Source: Pararge aegeria | Lineage: Eukaryota > Arthropoda > Insecta > Lepidoptera > Nymphalidae | DNA: 64,000 nt | Assembly (NCBI RefSeq): GCF_905163445.1 | Contig: NC_053194.1 | Span: 16,906,921-16,970,920, forward strand | Direction of reading: 5' to 3' | Part shown: one piece after another, positions 32,866 to 44,818 of the stretch | Layout of the letters: every line of letters starts with the position of its first letter | Numbering within the stretch: position 1 is the first letter of the stretch | Program-made: the position numbers and the translations under genes | Notes under the pieces: model-generated | What the model saw: the letters and a program-made list of their open reading frames with translations, nothing else | What the model was told of the DNA's origin: nothing | Database searches by the model: none

Positions 32866-34329
32866 CCACACTCCACACTCTCAGGCATGCAGGTTTTCTT
32901 ACTATTTTTTCCTTTAACGTTGAAGCCAGTCATATTTATTTGCTTAAAAGGCACATAACTTAGATAAGTTAAGAGGTGTTAAAAAAAACATTTTATTATT
33001 TAGCCAGAGGATATGATGACGTCCTATAAATCCGCTTTATCTTTTTTCAACGCAATATCCAGGAGATGATATTAATGGATGTAATATTTCCAATCATTAT
33101 ATGCCGCTTTAACTATTTAGTTTGTTTGCTTTTCATTAAAAATAACAATCAAGCTAAATAGTTGTATGCGAAGCAAACGGATCGATAGTCATTAAGAGAG
33201 ACCGTAGTGCCGATTGAAAACTGCTTATTTGTATAAAATTTGAGTTTGTATTTACAAAACTAGAAACTGATATCGCTTTCAGTGTTGTGTGTCTTTTATT
33301 ACATAGTAATGGTACGTGGTATCTAACGGTACGGTTCTATACCAGTCGAAAAAATATTGACGGATTGACGTCCACGGCTGGTATGTCCAGCAAACGTAGG
33401 CTTTCTCTAGCTATTAATAAAATCATTGTCCGCTTAACACCATTTAATATAAATATGTCGAAGTCACCTGAGGTAAGCGAAAATTTAAGTAAGTTTTCCT
33501 ATTTAATAATAATAATAAATCTTTTATTTGGGAAAAAAACAACACATAGGAATTAACATATAGAGTAGTAGAGTAGAGACACGCTACACAAAAATATATG
33601 AATGAGAACTTAAACTATAAAAAAAAAGAACGGACTTAAAATATTTACTAATTCTGGGATAAAATAAGAAAAGAAAAGAAAGTACATTTGCTTTATATAT
33701 AGTAAGTAATGTGTAGACATAAAGCAAATATTCTTTATGCTATCAAGATTAAAGCATTCGAACATGAATACAAACAAGCAAGTAAATAGATACAGAAATA
33801 AATCTCTCATATGGGAGTCTAAATGCGTAATTTTAATTCGAAAAATCTCTACAGTTATTTCCTTTGCATGGTCTCAAAGCGCTAATATAATGCTATTACT
33901 TTATACTGTAGAGATATAAATTGATGGCGCAACTTCTATCTAGTTTAAAGCATTTTTAAAATCCGCAACGTGTCATGCGCTTTCACTATAGTCAGCATTG
34001 CGACGTATGAGTAAGATGCCCACGCGATTGTAAATTGCGAGACTAAGCATTCTTGAACAGAATTCGAAAAACGATTTCGTGAAATATGAATTTTTACTAT
34101 AAACAGCTAAATTATGAAGTCTATTACATCTAATATTTTCTATTTTTTACGTATTGGGTTAACTCAAAAATTACGCGATTTAAATGGCCTAGCAGATGTG
34201 AAACATGCAGTATAAGAATTTTTACAAATAAAAACCAAAGAAAACACGGAATAAGATAAAAAGAAAAATTTATAACAAAAATGTCTTCAAAGTACAACAA
34301 TAGCTGTAGTTACGAGACAAATTAGGTGC

Positions 34330-34466
34330 CTATAATTTTATTTTAGGCCAGTTGTTTGATTTAGTTTTAGATTCGATGATTTTGCTGGCGGTCGTACTTT
34401 GCGAGTTTGGTGATGTCCCCGTTCGCCCACTACGTTCAACTACAGATCTCGAGTTCATGGTTTCAC
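34330..34466 (-). CDS. Possible terminal coding exon (minus), 44 codons plus stop
   Basis: On the minus strand a pyrimidine-rich tract ends in tctctttag at 34467. An open frame then runs ETMNSRSVVERSGRTG to PKIKL and a TAG at 34330. It is polar, Ser/Thr/Lys-rich and more balanced in base content than the AT-rich DNA around it, which fits a disordered protein C-terminus. The same DNA is also open on the plus strand from 34389 (MILLAVVLCEFGDVPVRPL...), so the coding strand is not certain. No partner exon and no nearby poly(A) signal were identified. It could be chance. Confidence 0.28.
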
Positions 34467-35042
34467 CTAAAGAGAAAATCATTGTTCAGATATAAAATTT
34501 TGACATAAATAAATATAAAAACTATACTATACTAAATCAACACTCCTTTCCTAGTTTAAATTAAGTACAGTCCTGCAAAAATCTTAGCAAATGGTTACCC
34601 TAATCACAGCGCTAATGTCATTAGGGAATAGTGCACGTTCATACACTCCAGAGCCTTTACATTTTTGTCAAAGTGACATACTGCGAGATTATGATGGTGT
34701 CACGCGATTTGACATCAAAGAGTTTTAACGTAGTGTTTGTATCTTCCTTGGCTTTTAATGATTAGACTGTATTGTGTAAAAATGAATTCTAGCATGCAAA
34801 TATCTGACTCTGTTTTAACGGTAACAGATATTACGAGTGTATTAGCGGAGACGTAAATAAGGCGTTAACTTGCTTAATGTAAAGATTGCTCTTACTTTCT
34901 TAACCTTTGCGCCATAACATAGCAACTAACTAACTTGATTTTTGGCATAGAGTCAGTTGAAAAGTAGGAGAGTAACAGATGCTTCTTTCCATCCCCGGAA
35001 AATAAAAATATCCAAGTTGCATATATCATATTATTGTATTAT

Positions 35043-35480
35043 TGAAGTTATACTTCTTTAGCGGCGTGAGGAAAAAAAACATGGGAGTGCAATTAAACGA
35101 TGTAACGAAATGCGCGCGCACATGGTTTCACGATTTTAACAGGACGAAGGTAGTTGCGAAATCGAGATATACATCCTCCGCCAGCTCACTTTTTACGATG
35201 CGCCCGCACAATGTTAAACCGGTACCCTGAAGTTAGTTAGGTTTGACAGTGTACACTTTCAATTGTCAAAGTCTAGGGGTGATCCGATAACAATATTACT
35301 AGATAACTAACAATAGAAAAAAGGTATTTAATACATTGAAAGTTTAAATTATTTATCTATTTATCTATTGTTAGTTATCTAGTTTACATTATATTATTGT
35401 TAGTGTCGTTTTCTCTACAAACGTAGATACATTTTTTTAAAGATTTTTATCTTGTTACGCCAAAGAAGTATAACTTCTAA
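35043..35480. mobile_element. TIR element with inner inverted repeat
   Basis: Outer ends: gaagttatacttctttagcg at 35045 and its inverse (aaagaagtataacttc) ending near 35480. Inside, tagataactaacaatag (about 35302) is inverted near 35365. No transposase frame; probably a non-autonomous DNA transposon. Confidence 0.6.
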
Positions 35481-35824
35481 GGTGTGTACAATAAATAAAC
35501 ATTTTATATTGATATGGATTTGAATATCTTTTATGTTAAAAGCCTATCCAAATAGTTTTTTAGTTTTCAAATTCCACTATTGTAATAATCCTAGATTCTT
35601 TGACTATAAGTGGGAGGTATAACGTAAACACTACAAGCATTAATTTTTTTTCAGTTCCAGAGCTTCGTATGAGGGATGTATACCTTCAACCTTGAATATA
35701 AGTTGACGCACAGTTCTCGTGTAGCAAAAATCTCATTTCCGACGTCATTTGAAAAATAAAACAAAACAGAGCGCCATTGTCCAATGCTCATTCTTTTGTT
35801 ATAAAATTGCGTCTTTTTAAATTT

Positions 35825-36707
35825 ATGAAAGGACGTAGGCTCCTAACGAACCTCTCGGTGCTGGCTGTAATGGGAATGTTTATAATTTATGTAGATTCCT
35901 CAGAGGCTCTTTTATCGCGGTAAGATGGCGTCGCGATAAAAAACAACTTGTGGAGTTTTGACGACGATATTTTTCCTTATTGTGGAACTATTTACTTACA
36001 ACGTATTTTGCTGTGCCAATATGCCTCGATGGTGTAGTGGTTAGCATGATCAGGAGGGCCTGGTTTGAATCCCGGATCGGGCCAAATATTGATAGGCATT
36101 GTAAAAACTACTTAATGCATTCTATGTACCAGCACATAGTTCGGAAACTCCGCCTTGCGTTGGATAGTACGTTAAGCTTTCGAGGTGATTATCACTAACT
36201 TGTCATAAAAGTCGTTAAAGCTCACCAACCCGCATTAGAGCAAGTGGGGTGAGTTTATTACCTCAAAAACGTCTTTAAATTGAGAGAGTAGCCCTGTAGT
36301 GGGATGTTAATAGGCTGCGGATGATGAATACAATACAAGATTCCGTATAGGGACATTCCCTTATGATCAATTCAAGTTAAAGAGGGTAAATTGTACAGAC
36401 ACATCTTACTTTCCAGGAAAGGCTTTCCAGGATGTCTTTCAACATTATCATAAACCAAGCTTAGTTGTAAGGGAAGCATAGAAAAAAAATCTAATAAGCT
36501 ACCCATGGGAGGTTTTAAAAGATAAGCAGGAGAATTTTTACGATGCACTTTATAATTTCATCAATCTTTATACGCAACGACAAAAAGATCTTTCGCAGTG
36601 TACTGTTTTAAAAGTTTCATTTTAATCTGTTCAGTTTTAACGGAAATATGGCGTAGCTAACGGTGTTTTTGTTGTTTACAGACAAGACGGTGTTCCGGTT
36701 AAGTCGG
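35825..36707 (+). CDS. 5' coding exons of an unidentified membrane-anchored protein (partial)
   Basis: Exon 1 (35825-35919) starts MKGRRLLTNLSVLAVMGMFI and continues IYVDSSEALLS, then CG before a consensus donor gtaaga. A short basic N-terminus followed by one hydrophobic span of about 18 residues is the layout of a type II signal anchor (Golgi enzyme type) or an uncleaved signal peptide. A 26-nt microexon at 36682-36707 lies between a strong acceptor (tttgttgtttacag) and a consensus donor gtaagt. It continues the frame as R-QDGVPVKS-G, with phase 2 in and phase 1 out. Later exons were not found and may lie past long introns. A tRNA-like SINE at about 36023-36330 sits in the first intron. Which enzyme or protein this is cannot be said. 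The exon-1 call is stronger than the microexon. Confidence 0.42.
36023..36335 (+). mobile_element. tRNA-like SINE (fourth type)
   Basis: Head cctcgatggtgtagtggtta with B-box ggtttgaatcccggatcggg. The body runs through accagcacatagttcggaaa to agccctgtagtgggatgtta and a gatgatga end. The head lacks a foldable anticodon arm, so it is not a tRNA gene. It lies in the first intron of the candidate gene at 35825. Confidence 0.62.
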
Positions 36708-37015
36708 GTAAGTTAACTATTGCAAATAAACTATAAACTTATATGAAAAAATCGCTAAACGTGAAAGAATTAATACCCCGAATTATTGTTTTATTATTTA
36801 TATCTATTATTTCACGGAGCACCCAAGGATACTTAAGACTATACCATTTACACAAAGGGTGAAAAAAAATTCAAAACAACTATATTTTAGGTTTCCTTAC
36901 TATGTTTGCTAGGGTGAAAGCAATTGCTATTTTCATTACTTTAAATGAAATTAAAGCGTGCAGGGAATCGAACTCGGTCCCTCCGAAAGGTACGCCAAAA
37001 CCTTACCCGCTATCA

Positions 37016-37175
37016 CACTAGCGTGCATAGAGGGTACAGTATACAGTACGAGTTATAAAAAACTTAACGATAGGCATTGTAAAAGTTATAAAAAGTCTAC
37101 CCTTCAGTATTTATGACTCATACTGGAGATTTCCCTAATTTTATATCATCTGCATACCCTCTATGCACTCCACTG
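37016..37175. mobile_element. Palindromic hAT-like MITE, copy 3, degraded
   Basis: Right arm intact (catctgcataccctctatgc); left arm shortened. It abuts the tRNA-like head of an antisense SINE at 36958-37015. Confidence 0.68.
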
Positions 37176-37734
37176 AGGGCTAGCCTGTAAAGGATTTGAA
37201 AAAAAAGTTTGAGCGCGTTCGAATCTTGTATGAAAGCCATTGTATTCATTTCGTATGTAGCATGTGGTACGAATTCATGTAATGACGCAATTAGACTCCC
37301 GAACGTAGCGAAGAATCGTAAAAGCAGCGTACTGAAAACCCGTTGTATTAAACGCTCGTAGTGCAGTTAAGATCTGAATATTTTGCTAACAAAAGCAATT
37401 ACTACATGCTAATTTGGAAGCGATTATGGTTCCGGCGTTTTCTCATTTACCGATACGATATCGGTTTGATATCTGCTACTAATATATCCTGCAATATTGC
37501 GCTAAGAGCCACTATCAAAATGCGTCTTTAATACGGAAATAAAAATCATAATTTATCTTTAGCGATAAGATCGCCTTTTTGTACATACCTAGATTTATGT
37601 TTAGTATTTTTGTGTCATAATAATAAGTTTCTTGGGTGTTCAATAAAGTATTTACATACGCACATAATTCATTTATTTTGATAACGTACTAACTCAATAT
37701 CAGGTTTCATTAGTTAAAAATCGTTCCTACGTTT

Positions 37735-38330
37735 AAAGTCAAAGTCAAAGTCAAATATTTCTTTATTCAAATAGGCACATAGATGGCACTTTTGATGCGT
37801 TATTATATACAAAATGTGTACATAGCAGTGAGTAGTGATGGCGATAACTACAATCGTAAACTTAAAACTAAAGCTACGAGGGTTCCAATCGCGCCCTGGT
37901 CTAAGAAGAAGCCCACAACAAACTTAGCCGGGTGTTCTTTTTGTTATCACCATCTCACATTGTCATTAGAAAATATTTAAGAAGCAGCCGGGTTAGAGCA
38001 ATTGTTTACACCCAAGCTTTTTTATCGTTTACGTAATCCTTTATACTATAATAGGACTTTTCTATAAGCTTTCGCTTAATACAAACTTTGAACTTCTTTA
38101 GTGACATCCCCAAGATATCAACCGGTAATTTATTGTAAAATTGTATACAATTTCCTTTAAATGAATTGCTTATTTTGTGTAGTCTAGTGTACATTACATA
38201 CACTTGGAGGACATATATATTCTGATATATATTATATTCTTTCTTTCCCTTAAACGTGTTTATCAACAATTTGAATGAAATGTTTGAGTTCAATAATGAA
38301 CTCAAGAATTGTTTGAAAATCCATATGGTC
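37735..38330 (-). mobile_element. LINE 3' end: ORF2 C-terminus plus 3' UTR
   Basis: The minus frame 38305-38006 ends with CIQFYNKLPVDILGMSLKKF...KSYYSIKDYVNDKKAWV, a LINE C-terminal tail related to the one at 26247. The 3' UTR continues to a (gtcaaa)n-like end at 37735-37755. The same 3' UTR is present alone at 5225-5440 and its last bases at 41010-41050. Confidence 0.65.
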
Positions 38331-38519
38331 TAGATAGATGGCGCTAATCGCTTAAAAGTTGTGACGGGTATAGAAACGCAAAAAGCAAGAAAAATGCAGC
38401 GGGCCGCCCGGCTGCGAATAACATAGTTCCGAAAGAAAATTAGTTTTTAGGTTTTTTTAAGATATTAAAACCTCTAATAACCGATTCAGTACAGACGAAG
38501 TTGCGTGGGTCAGCTAGTA

Positions 38520-38668
38520 CATAAATAGTTATAAAATACAGATAAACACCCAGACACTGAAAAGCACACATTTTCATCACACTACACATTACCAATTTGT
38601 GGAAATCGAACCCACGGCCTTGGACTCAGAAAGCAGGGTCGCTGCCCACTGCGCCAGTCGGCCGTATG
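38520..38668 (-). mobile_element. SINE family 1, tail-truncated
   Basis: Antisense head and body: cacccagacactgaaaagc, cgaacccacggccttggact, gcgccagtcggccgt. Confidence 0.78.
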
Positions 38669-39077
38669 CACTAAGTGTGAATTTAAAATGTAGAAAACTC
38701 GTACAATGGCTACCCTTAAGGTTTGTATCCTATGCTTAGCCTGTATCAACGTCACTGAAACAGACAACCACACACTCGAATTTATAATATTAGTAAGGAT
38801 TCTTTGGGTAAATACCATACCATAAAAAGCCGCAGTGCAGCGCACGTCAGATAACGTGTAACGTACAGCATGGTGGACATCGAGTTGGCGTCACGCCAAT
38901 CGTGCCATGGTCAGATTAAGCCACCACTTTATATAATCTTCGCCCCTTGGCCACGATTAAGATTGGCTGAGTTGTGGCTACTTATGTAACTCAGTATGTC
39001 TGTTTATTTTATTTCAATTGTGATCCCTTGTCGAAGAGACAAGTGCGTAGAGCGTGTATTTTGGAAAATCTTTGTTG

Positions 39078-39290
39078 TTTTTATAAACCGGCTAAATGCG
39101 AGGAGGACTCACAAACAAAGGGTTTTACAAACAAAAATCATGTCTGTTGTAGACGAGCCCCTTTAAATATTTAATTTAATTTTGTTTTTTAGTATTTGTT
39201 GTTAAAAACAGAAATACATTATCTGAGAAATTTCCGTCTATCTATCAGGTGCACCATCTGCTTTGTCCGAAACCTAATACTGAAAAAATA
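39078..39290 (+). repeat. Interspersed repeat, ggccaagtgcg family, copy 3
   Basis: Shortened copy from accggctaaatgcgaggagg to ctttgtccgaaacctaatac. Confidence 0.55.
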
Positions 39291-39381
39291 AACAAAAAAA
39301 AAAAAATTAAGAAACTTTGTGTGCAATAAAGTGTATTTATACAGTTTAATTTAACTTGTAGTGGAATAAAAATACTGTATA

Positions 39382-39417
39382 TATATCTCACGTATTACGT
39401 TATATACGTGAGATATA
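39382..39417. repeat. Short perfect hairpin, 13-bp arms
   Basis: tatatctcacgta and its exact inverse tacgtgagatata around a 10-bp loop. Confidence 0.75.
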
Positions 39418-41113
39418 AACCGTGATCTATTTGAAGAAGAAGAAAAAGTCTTTATTGCACATACAAATGGAAAGCCAGCTTAACAAGAACAAAGGCGGCC
39501 TTATCGCTTGAAGCGATCTCCTCCAGACAACCTTTGGTTGGAAAAACATATTACATAAAACGCGCATTAGATTTTCCAGTTGGTCTGATAAACAGACACA
39601 AACAATGCTGACAAACATACAACACCCCTGTTTTTACGTTGGGGTGTAGGAACAATCAATCGCAATCCCAAATCGAAAGCGATGGTGATGGGAAGCTATG
39701 AGAGTTCCCTCGTTCGCCATACTAAGTGATTTGTGTTGGTAGTGCAATGTGTCGAACGAAAATTTAACAAATAGGTTAGTTCACGATATGTGGGTGGGGA
39801 TTTTATATGGGTGCATTGACGTCGACTTTTTTAGCATTGCGCACAGACTGATTCGGCTATTGGATGCTTTTTAGATTCCTACATCCGAAAAGTGGCAATA
39901 GGGCTTTATTACACAGCCACTGCTGTCTGTCCGGCCGTCTGTCGGTCGGTAAAAGGGTTGAACACAGAACTTTAGTTTACTAACAAATAAAGAAAAATAA
40001 AAAATTTAGAAAATTATTAACTTTGTTTTTTTATACGATCCTTATAATGTTTATACTATTAAATAGTTGAATTTTAATTGAAATTTAATTTACTTTTAAT
40101 TGAAATTTAATTTATTCTAATTTTTAATTTTAGATTTTAATTGTACTGTTTTTTTTTTCTTAATTTATTTATTTTTAAAATCTGTCATTTATATTTATTT
40201 TGAGTTAAATTTTGTATATGGGTCCCTTGACCTGAAATAAAATGATTTTATTTTTTTATTAAATTTTTTTTTGTTTATAAAGTGTTTTATTTTGTATCTA
40301 TTTATTTATTTAAGCCTAAACCCAAATACCATGTTTCAGGGAATCGGGTGCTCAAATTATATTCTGGCATCTGTCTGTTTATCCGCTAACACCTCCTAAA
40401 CGCAAACTCCTAAATTTGTTTATTTTTTTCATAGTAACAACTAGCTTTTACCCGCGGCTACGCTCGCCTGGTATTCATATCATTAAAAGTTCAGAACGTG
40501 AATGAAGGATGATTTTTCAAGTTTATTTTAATGTTTCTGTAAACCACTATGAGATTTTGATGTTTCTCCAGTATCATAAGTAGCTCATGTTACTCTCCGT
40601 CCTTTCAACTACTCAACTGTTTGTTTTTTTGTACTTCATTAACGCAGCAAACGAGGAACGGATTGGTGTAATTTTTTGCATAGAGATTGTTTGTAGGCCG
40701 GAGACTGATATAGGCTAATTTTAATTCCGGAAAAACGCACAATTCCTGTGGGAAGACACGCTTACGGTTACGTTTTGTCCTCCGATCACGTAGCAACAGA
40801 GCATCAGATTGAAATGATTTTTGGCATAGAGATAGTTTAGGGACTACATAGGCTGCTTTTTATCCCGGGAAATGCAAACAAGCGAGCAAGTGAGCAAGCA
40901 AGCGCAAGCGTGAGCGTAAGCGTAAGCTTATCTTCCTACAGGAAGATTGCTTTTTGCCGGGATAAAAAGTAAGTAGCTTTTGTCACTCTCCGGCCCTACA
41001 TAAATATGGCATACTTGAATAAAGATATTTTTGACTTTGACTTTGACTTCAAACTATCTCTGCTGCTGCATTATTGATGGACGGACAAACACACTTTCGC
41101 ATTTATAATATAA

Positions 41114-41522
41114 CTAGCTGTTGCCCACGACTTCGTCTGCATTTGATTTTGTATTTTGATTTGGCATAAAATTTTATTGTAGATCTAAAAAAAATTAAAG
41201 TATTCAGTATCGCTAAGCCTTAAATGAGGGGTTTGCTGCTATCCGCTGATGAGGAGTTCTGTCCTCTATCTCCAACCACAGTTGGGGCAAAATTAAACAC
41301 ATATATAACCTCTATAGTGCAAAAATAAAGTCGGAGTTATGGTGTAAAATCGTCAAACACTCATCCCCTCTCCCAAAGTAACCGAGCATAATGTCGGGAT
41401 AAAAATCCTATATTACTTCTAACACTTCCAAAAATATGTTTACAAAGTTTCATGAGGATCGGTTAAGTAGTTATTGCGTGAAAGCGTAACAAACAAACTT
41501 ACATTGACATTTATAATATTAG
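41114..41522 (-). mobile_element. Helitron-like element
   Basis: Antisense relative of 20075-20510: end CTAGctgttgcccacgactt, body aaactttgtaaacatatttt on the minus strand, start near ctaatattataaatgtcaat. Confidence 0.66.
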
Positions 41523-41534
41523 CAGCAGACCCAG

Positions 41535-41790
41535 CAGATAGCCAAACTGGTAGTAAGTGGATTATCAGATAAACATTTCGCAGGGCATGCGAGAAGCACG
41601 ACCTGCAACTTGCTATCTTGTACCCATTAACCTGCAGTTTCGATGTTAGGTCTCATGCACCTGTAACCACCGGCCCTTCAAACCAGTACACAGCATTGCA
41701 ACAATGCTGCTTGGCAACAGAAATAAGCAAGGCGGCAAAACTTTCCCGGACGTTCTGTCACAAAAAGCCTACTACTTCTTACACTTATCG
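41535..41790. repeat. Interspersed repeat with ccggacg/tctgtcacaaaaag block
   Basis: Shares gcaacaatgctgcttggcaa, aaaactttcccggacg and tctgtcacaaaaagcctact with 42420-42590. The inverse of the same block occurs in the tandem units at 19782-19967 and near 3570. Confidence 0.55.
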
Positions 41791-41895
41791 TTTAACCTAA
41801 TATTATAACCTAACGTTACTATACTTCTTAAACTTATCGTTTAACCTAATATTATAACCTATACTTCTTAAACTTATCGTTAAACCTAATATTGC
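41765..41895. repeat. Three-unit tandem repeat (~44-50 bp)
   Basis: acttatcgtttaacctaata occurs at 41784 and 41841, and with one base lost at 41881, each with a following attataacct or a remnant. Confidence 0.75.
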
Positions 41896-41897
41896 CG

Positions 41898-42395
41898 TAT
41901 GACGGTCGATTGGCGCAGTGGGCACCCTGCTTTCTGAGTCCAAGGCCGAGGGTTCGATTCCCACAACTGGAAAATGTTTGTGTGAAGAACATGAATGTTT
42001 ATATGTATATTATAAGTATTTATGTATATTATTCATAAAAATAGTATAATACTAATCAGTGTTAGTTATTTGAACCGGCACACGAGAACCCGATCAGCAG
42101 GTCCTCAAGATTACAGGTACTAGGAAGAAGAATAAATGACCAAATCTTGCAGCGGAGTAAACGAATTTAATTCAAATTTTGGTATCTAAATTTTGATCAT
42201 AGACAATATAGAATTAGGCACTTTTCAGACTATCAGTCATAAACATAGTTAGTCCACACTATCAGCCCAATCGTGCTGCTGTCATTGGCGTTGACAATCC
42301 GTTATCTTAGTACCCATAACACAAGCTACGCTTACTTTGGGACTAGATGGCGGTGCGTGTATTGTCGTAGTATATTTATTTATTATTTAATATCA
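41898..42395 (+). mobile_element. SINE family 1 split by a 250-bp insertion
   Basis: Head and body at 41898-42045 and tail at 42300-42395 (gttatcttagtacccataac onward). The 42046-42299 insert has no copy elsewhere in the window that I could see, no clear TIRs and no coding potential. Confidence 0.7.
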
Positions 42396-42419
42396 TAAAT
42401 AACCTAACCTAACCCAATA

Positions 42420-42590
42420 TTTGTACCTGCAAGCGAAGCAACACTTCGTATATGTTAAGCTACATGTGCCTGTAATTACACCAGCAACAGTGCTGCTTGG
42501 CGTCAGAAATAATCAGCGGCAGTACTTTCCCGGACGAGCTCTGTCATAAAAAGCTCTACGATTACTACACTAGTGGACTTCCTTTACAAA
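42420..42590. repeat. Interspersed repeat, second copy of the 41.5-kb family
   Basis: gcaacagtgctgcttggcgt, actttcccggacgagctctg, taaaaagctctacgattact. Confidence 0.55.
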
Positions 42591-42602
42591 TCGCTGTTAA
42601 TA

Positions 42603-44440
42603 TTATAACCGGAAGCGAAATCATACGGTTAGTAATGGCGGTGGGAAGCTCCGAGCGTGTCCTCATTTAACACAATACGGCGTGACATGGCGGACAGGGT
42701 ATTGTGTTGCGGTGGACACGTCGCTGGCGTGCTGCCAACACGGCTACTTACGCGGGACGTAACTTAGTTGGACCATCGACGCTTAAACTGAATTGAGATA
42801 AGATTAAAAGCATGAGCCGCTAAAGCTTAAAAACGTGACACGACTGTATCGGTTTTGTCAAAGAAATTGCTTTTCTAAACATTTAAAGGAGTGTTCAGTA
42901 CATTCTTTTTATTAAAGTGTTTTTAAACCCCGAGCGGCCGAACGAACAAACCGATTATGACTTTGAATTTTTTTCCTGAAAGGTGTATTAGTTGGGAGTT
43001 TTTTTAGTTCATAATGGCGGATTACATATTTTTTCACAACTCAAAATGGTTATTAAACATAAGGGCTTGGGTACTATTATATATAAGTACTAGTAGGTCA
43101 TAATACTATGACAATAATTTCCAACACTAAAACATTTTTTTCAAAAGACCAAAAATTTAATTATTACACAAATGTTTGATAAATCTTTGCAAATTCACGA
43201 CTGTTTTTTTTTACTTTGCCCAAAAACAACATAGCTAAATTCGCAAGTGTAAAATATGCACTTTTGACATTAAGTCACTGGACTTAATCAAGGGGTCTTT
43301 TGGACTGGTTGTCAAAATTCCTTTATATTTACGAAGGAATTTTGGCTGCATACTTTTCCTTTTTCACATCACAAATATTAGGAAATCGCAAATAATATGC
43401 ATGAACTATGGACCTAATATTTTTGCAGCCATATTTCCTTTTCCGTAGGCAATACTAGGCATCGCTTTTATACCTTCGCATTAAAGTTCATTTTATCCAA
43501 GCCCTTAAATCGTTGCTCGTGGAACGATAAAGCAAGTTTTGGCACGTTTTCGTAACGCTTTGGTTAGCAGCCAAGAGTTAAAATGTGGGAGTTATACCTG
43601 AACGCTCCTGTAGTATTATTTCAGTGATATTTCTCATTGTCACATATCATTTAGAACGTAGAAACTTGGATTGTATTCAGTGTTTATCAACTTCTAATCC
43701 ATTGAAACCAGGCAAATCTGCATGGTGCAATTTCTTTATTTGTTCATCTTTCTAAATGCACACTCTACGCACTCCAAAACAAAAGCATTCTCAGGATTTG
43801 TTGACTTTTGTAGATACCAGCACGTATTTTTGCGCCATCTGAATCTCTCAGCAAGGCTTCGCTAATGAACCCGTAGTGACGAATATATCAAAACACCCAC
43901 CGACGCAATGTCATAAACATACGTTGTTAATTAAATAAAATTGTAATTATTTCATGATATCTATTTTTAAAAATATACCACAATTATAAGTTAGCACATT
44001 TGTTAAAATGCTAATAAATTTATTAAAATACCTACCCAATAAAAAGTAATAGAGTTAAATTAAATTATTTACCCATTTTACAAAACTACTGTAACACTTT
44101 ACAATGCACGAGTTTATTGAAAGAGAAAAATTCACCGTGCAATTTTGCCTGGTTAGTATAGTCTATACATTTAAATACCTCCGAACATCGAGCAAATAAA
44201 CGCTTCCCTTTACGTATATCTATATACCAGGCCCTACGTAAACAACTTATGAAATATTTTCATGGCAAATGCACGTTTAATAGGAGTTTAACGACCCCAT
44301 AGAAAAACACGATGGCGCCCAAAAACCGTCGGTGATAACAAACGGCAATCAGCTGAGAGGGTTTGTGTGTTGCACCTGAAATTATATCTAGATAATGTGC
44401 TTTCATGTATTCCGGCAGGGACGGTATAGGGCAAAGTTTG
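42603..44440. other. Mostly unique DNA, no exon proven
   Basis: A GC-richer patch at 42620-42775 contains a 26-codon frame (MADRVLCCGGHVAGVLPTRL...) without splice or poly(A) support. A piece of the gcggagtatagcaaa repeat is at 43690-43830. The rest is AT-rich. Confidence 0.35.
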
Positions 44441-44524
44441 TTTTAGGGTTCCCAACCACACAATGGGTAGGAACCTTTCATATACACAATGACTTTTTTA
44501 TCGTAGAAAATCTGTTTTTTTATT

Positions 44525-44818
44525 CCGCTACACGTTAGCCCTTGTTTCAACTGCCCTGGTGGTAAGTGATGCAGTCCAAGATGGTAGCGGGATTCATACC
44601 CACAATAGGTTTTTACGCGACATCGCACCGGAGCACTAAATCACTAAGCGGCACGTCTTTGTTGGTAGGATGGTAACTAGCCACGGCCAAAGCCTCCCGC
44701 CAGACCAGAACAGAAAATTCAGAAATTATAAATTCTCAAATTGCCCTTCCGGGATCGAACCCGGGTCTTCCTACGTAAATTCACAGCGCTCATTGTTGCG
44801 CCAGGGAGGTCGCGAAAA
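44525..44818 (-). mobile_element. SINE family 2, full length
   Basis: Best-preserved antisense copy: gttagcccttgtttcaactg, ggtaactagccacggccaaa, gggatcgaacccgggtcttc, gttgcgccagggaggtcg. Confidence 0.86.

Noticed and set aside
40880..40935. agcaagcg/agcgtaagc tandem run as functional repeat
   Set aside because: Short, degenerate low-complexity DNA inside a Helitron-like body.
41765..41895. CRISPR-like array
   Set aside because: Three ~45-bp direct repeats without spacers in eukaryotic repeat-rich DNA; a simple tandem duplication.
42600..42770. GC-richer patch as coding exon
   Set aside because: Only a 26-codon frame, with no convincing splice sites or similarity.
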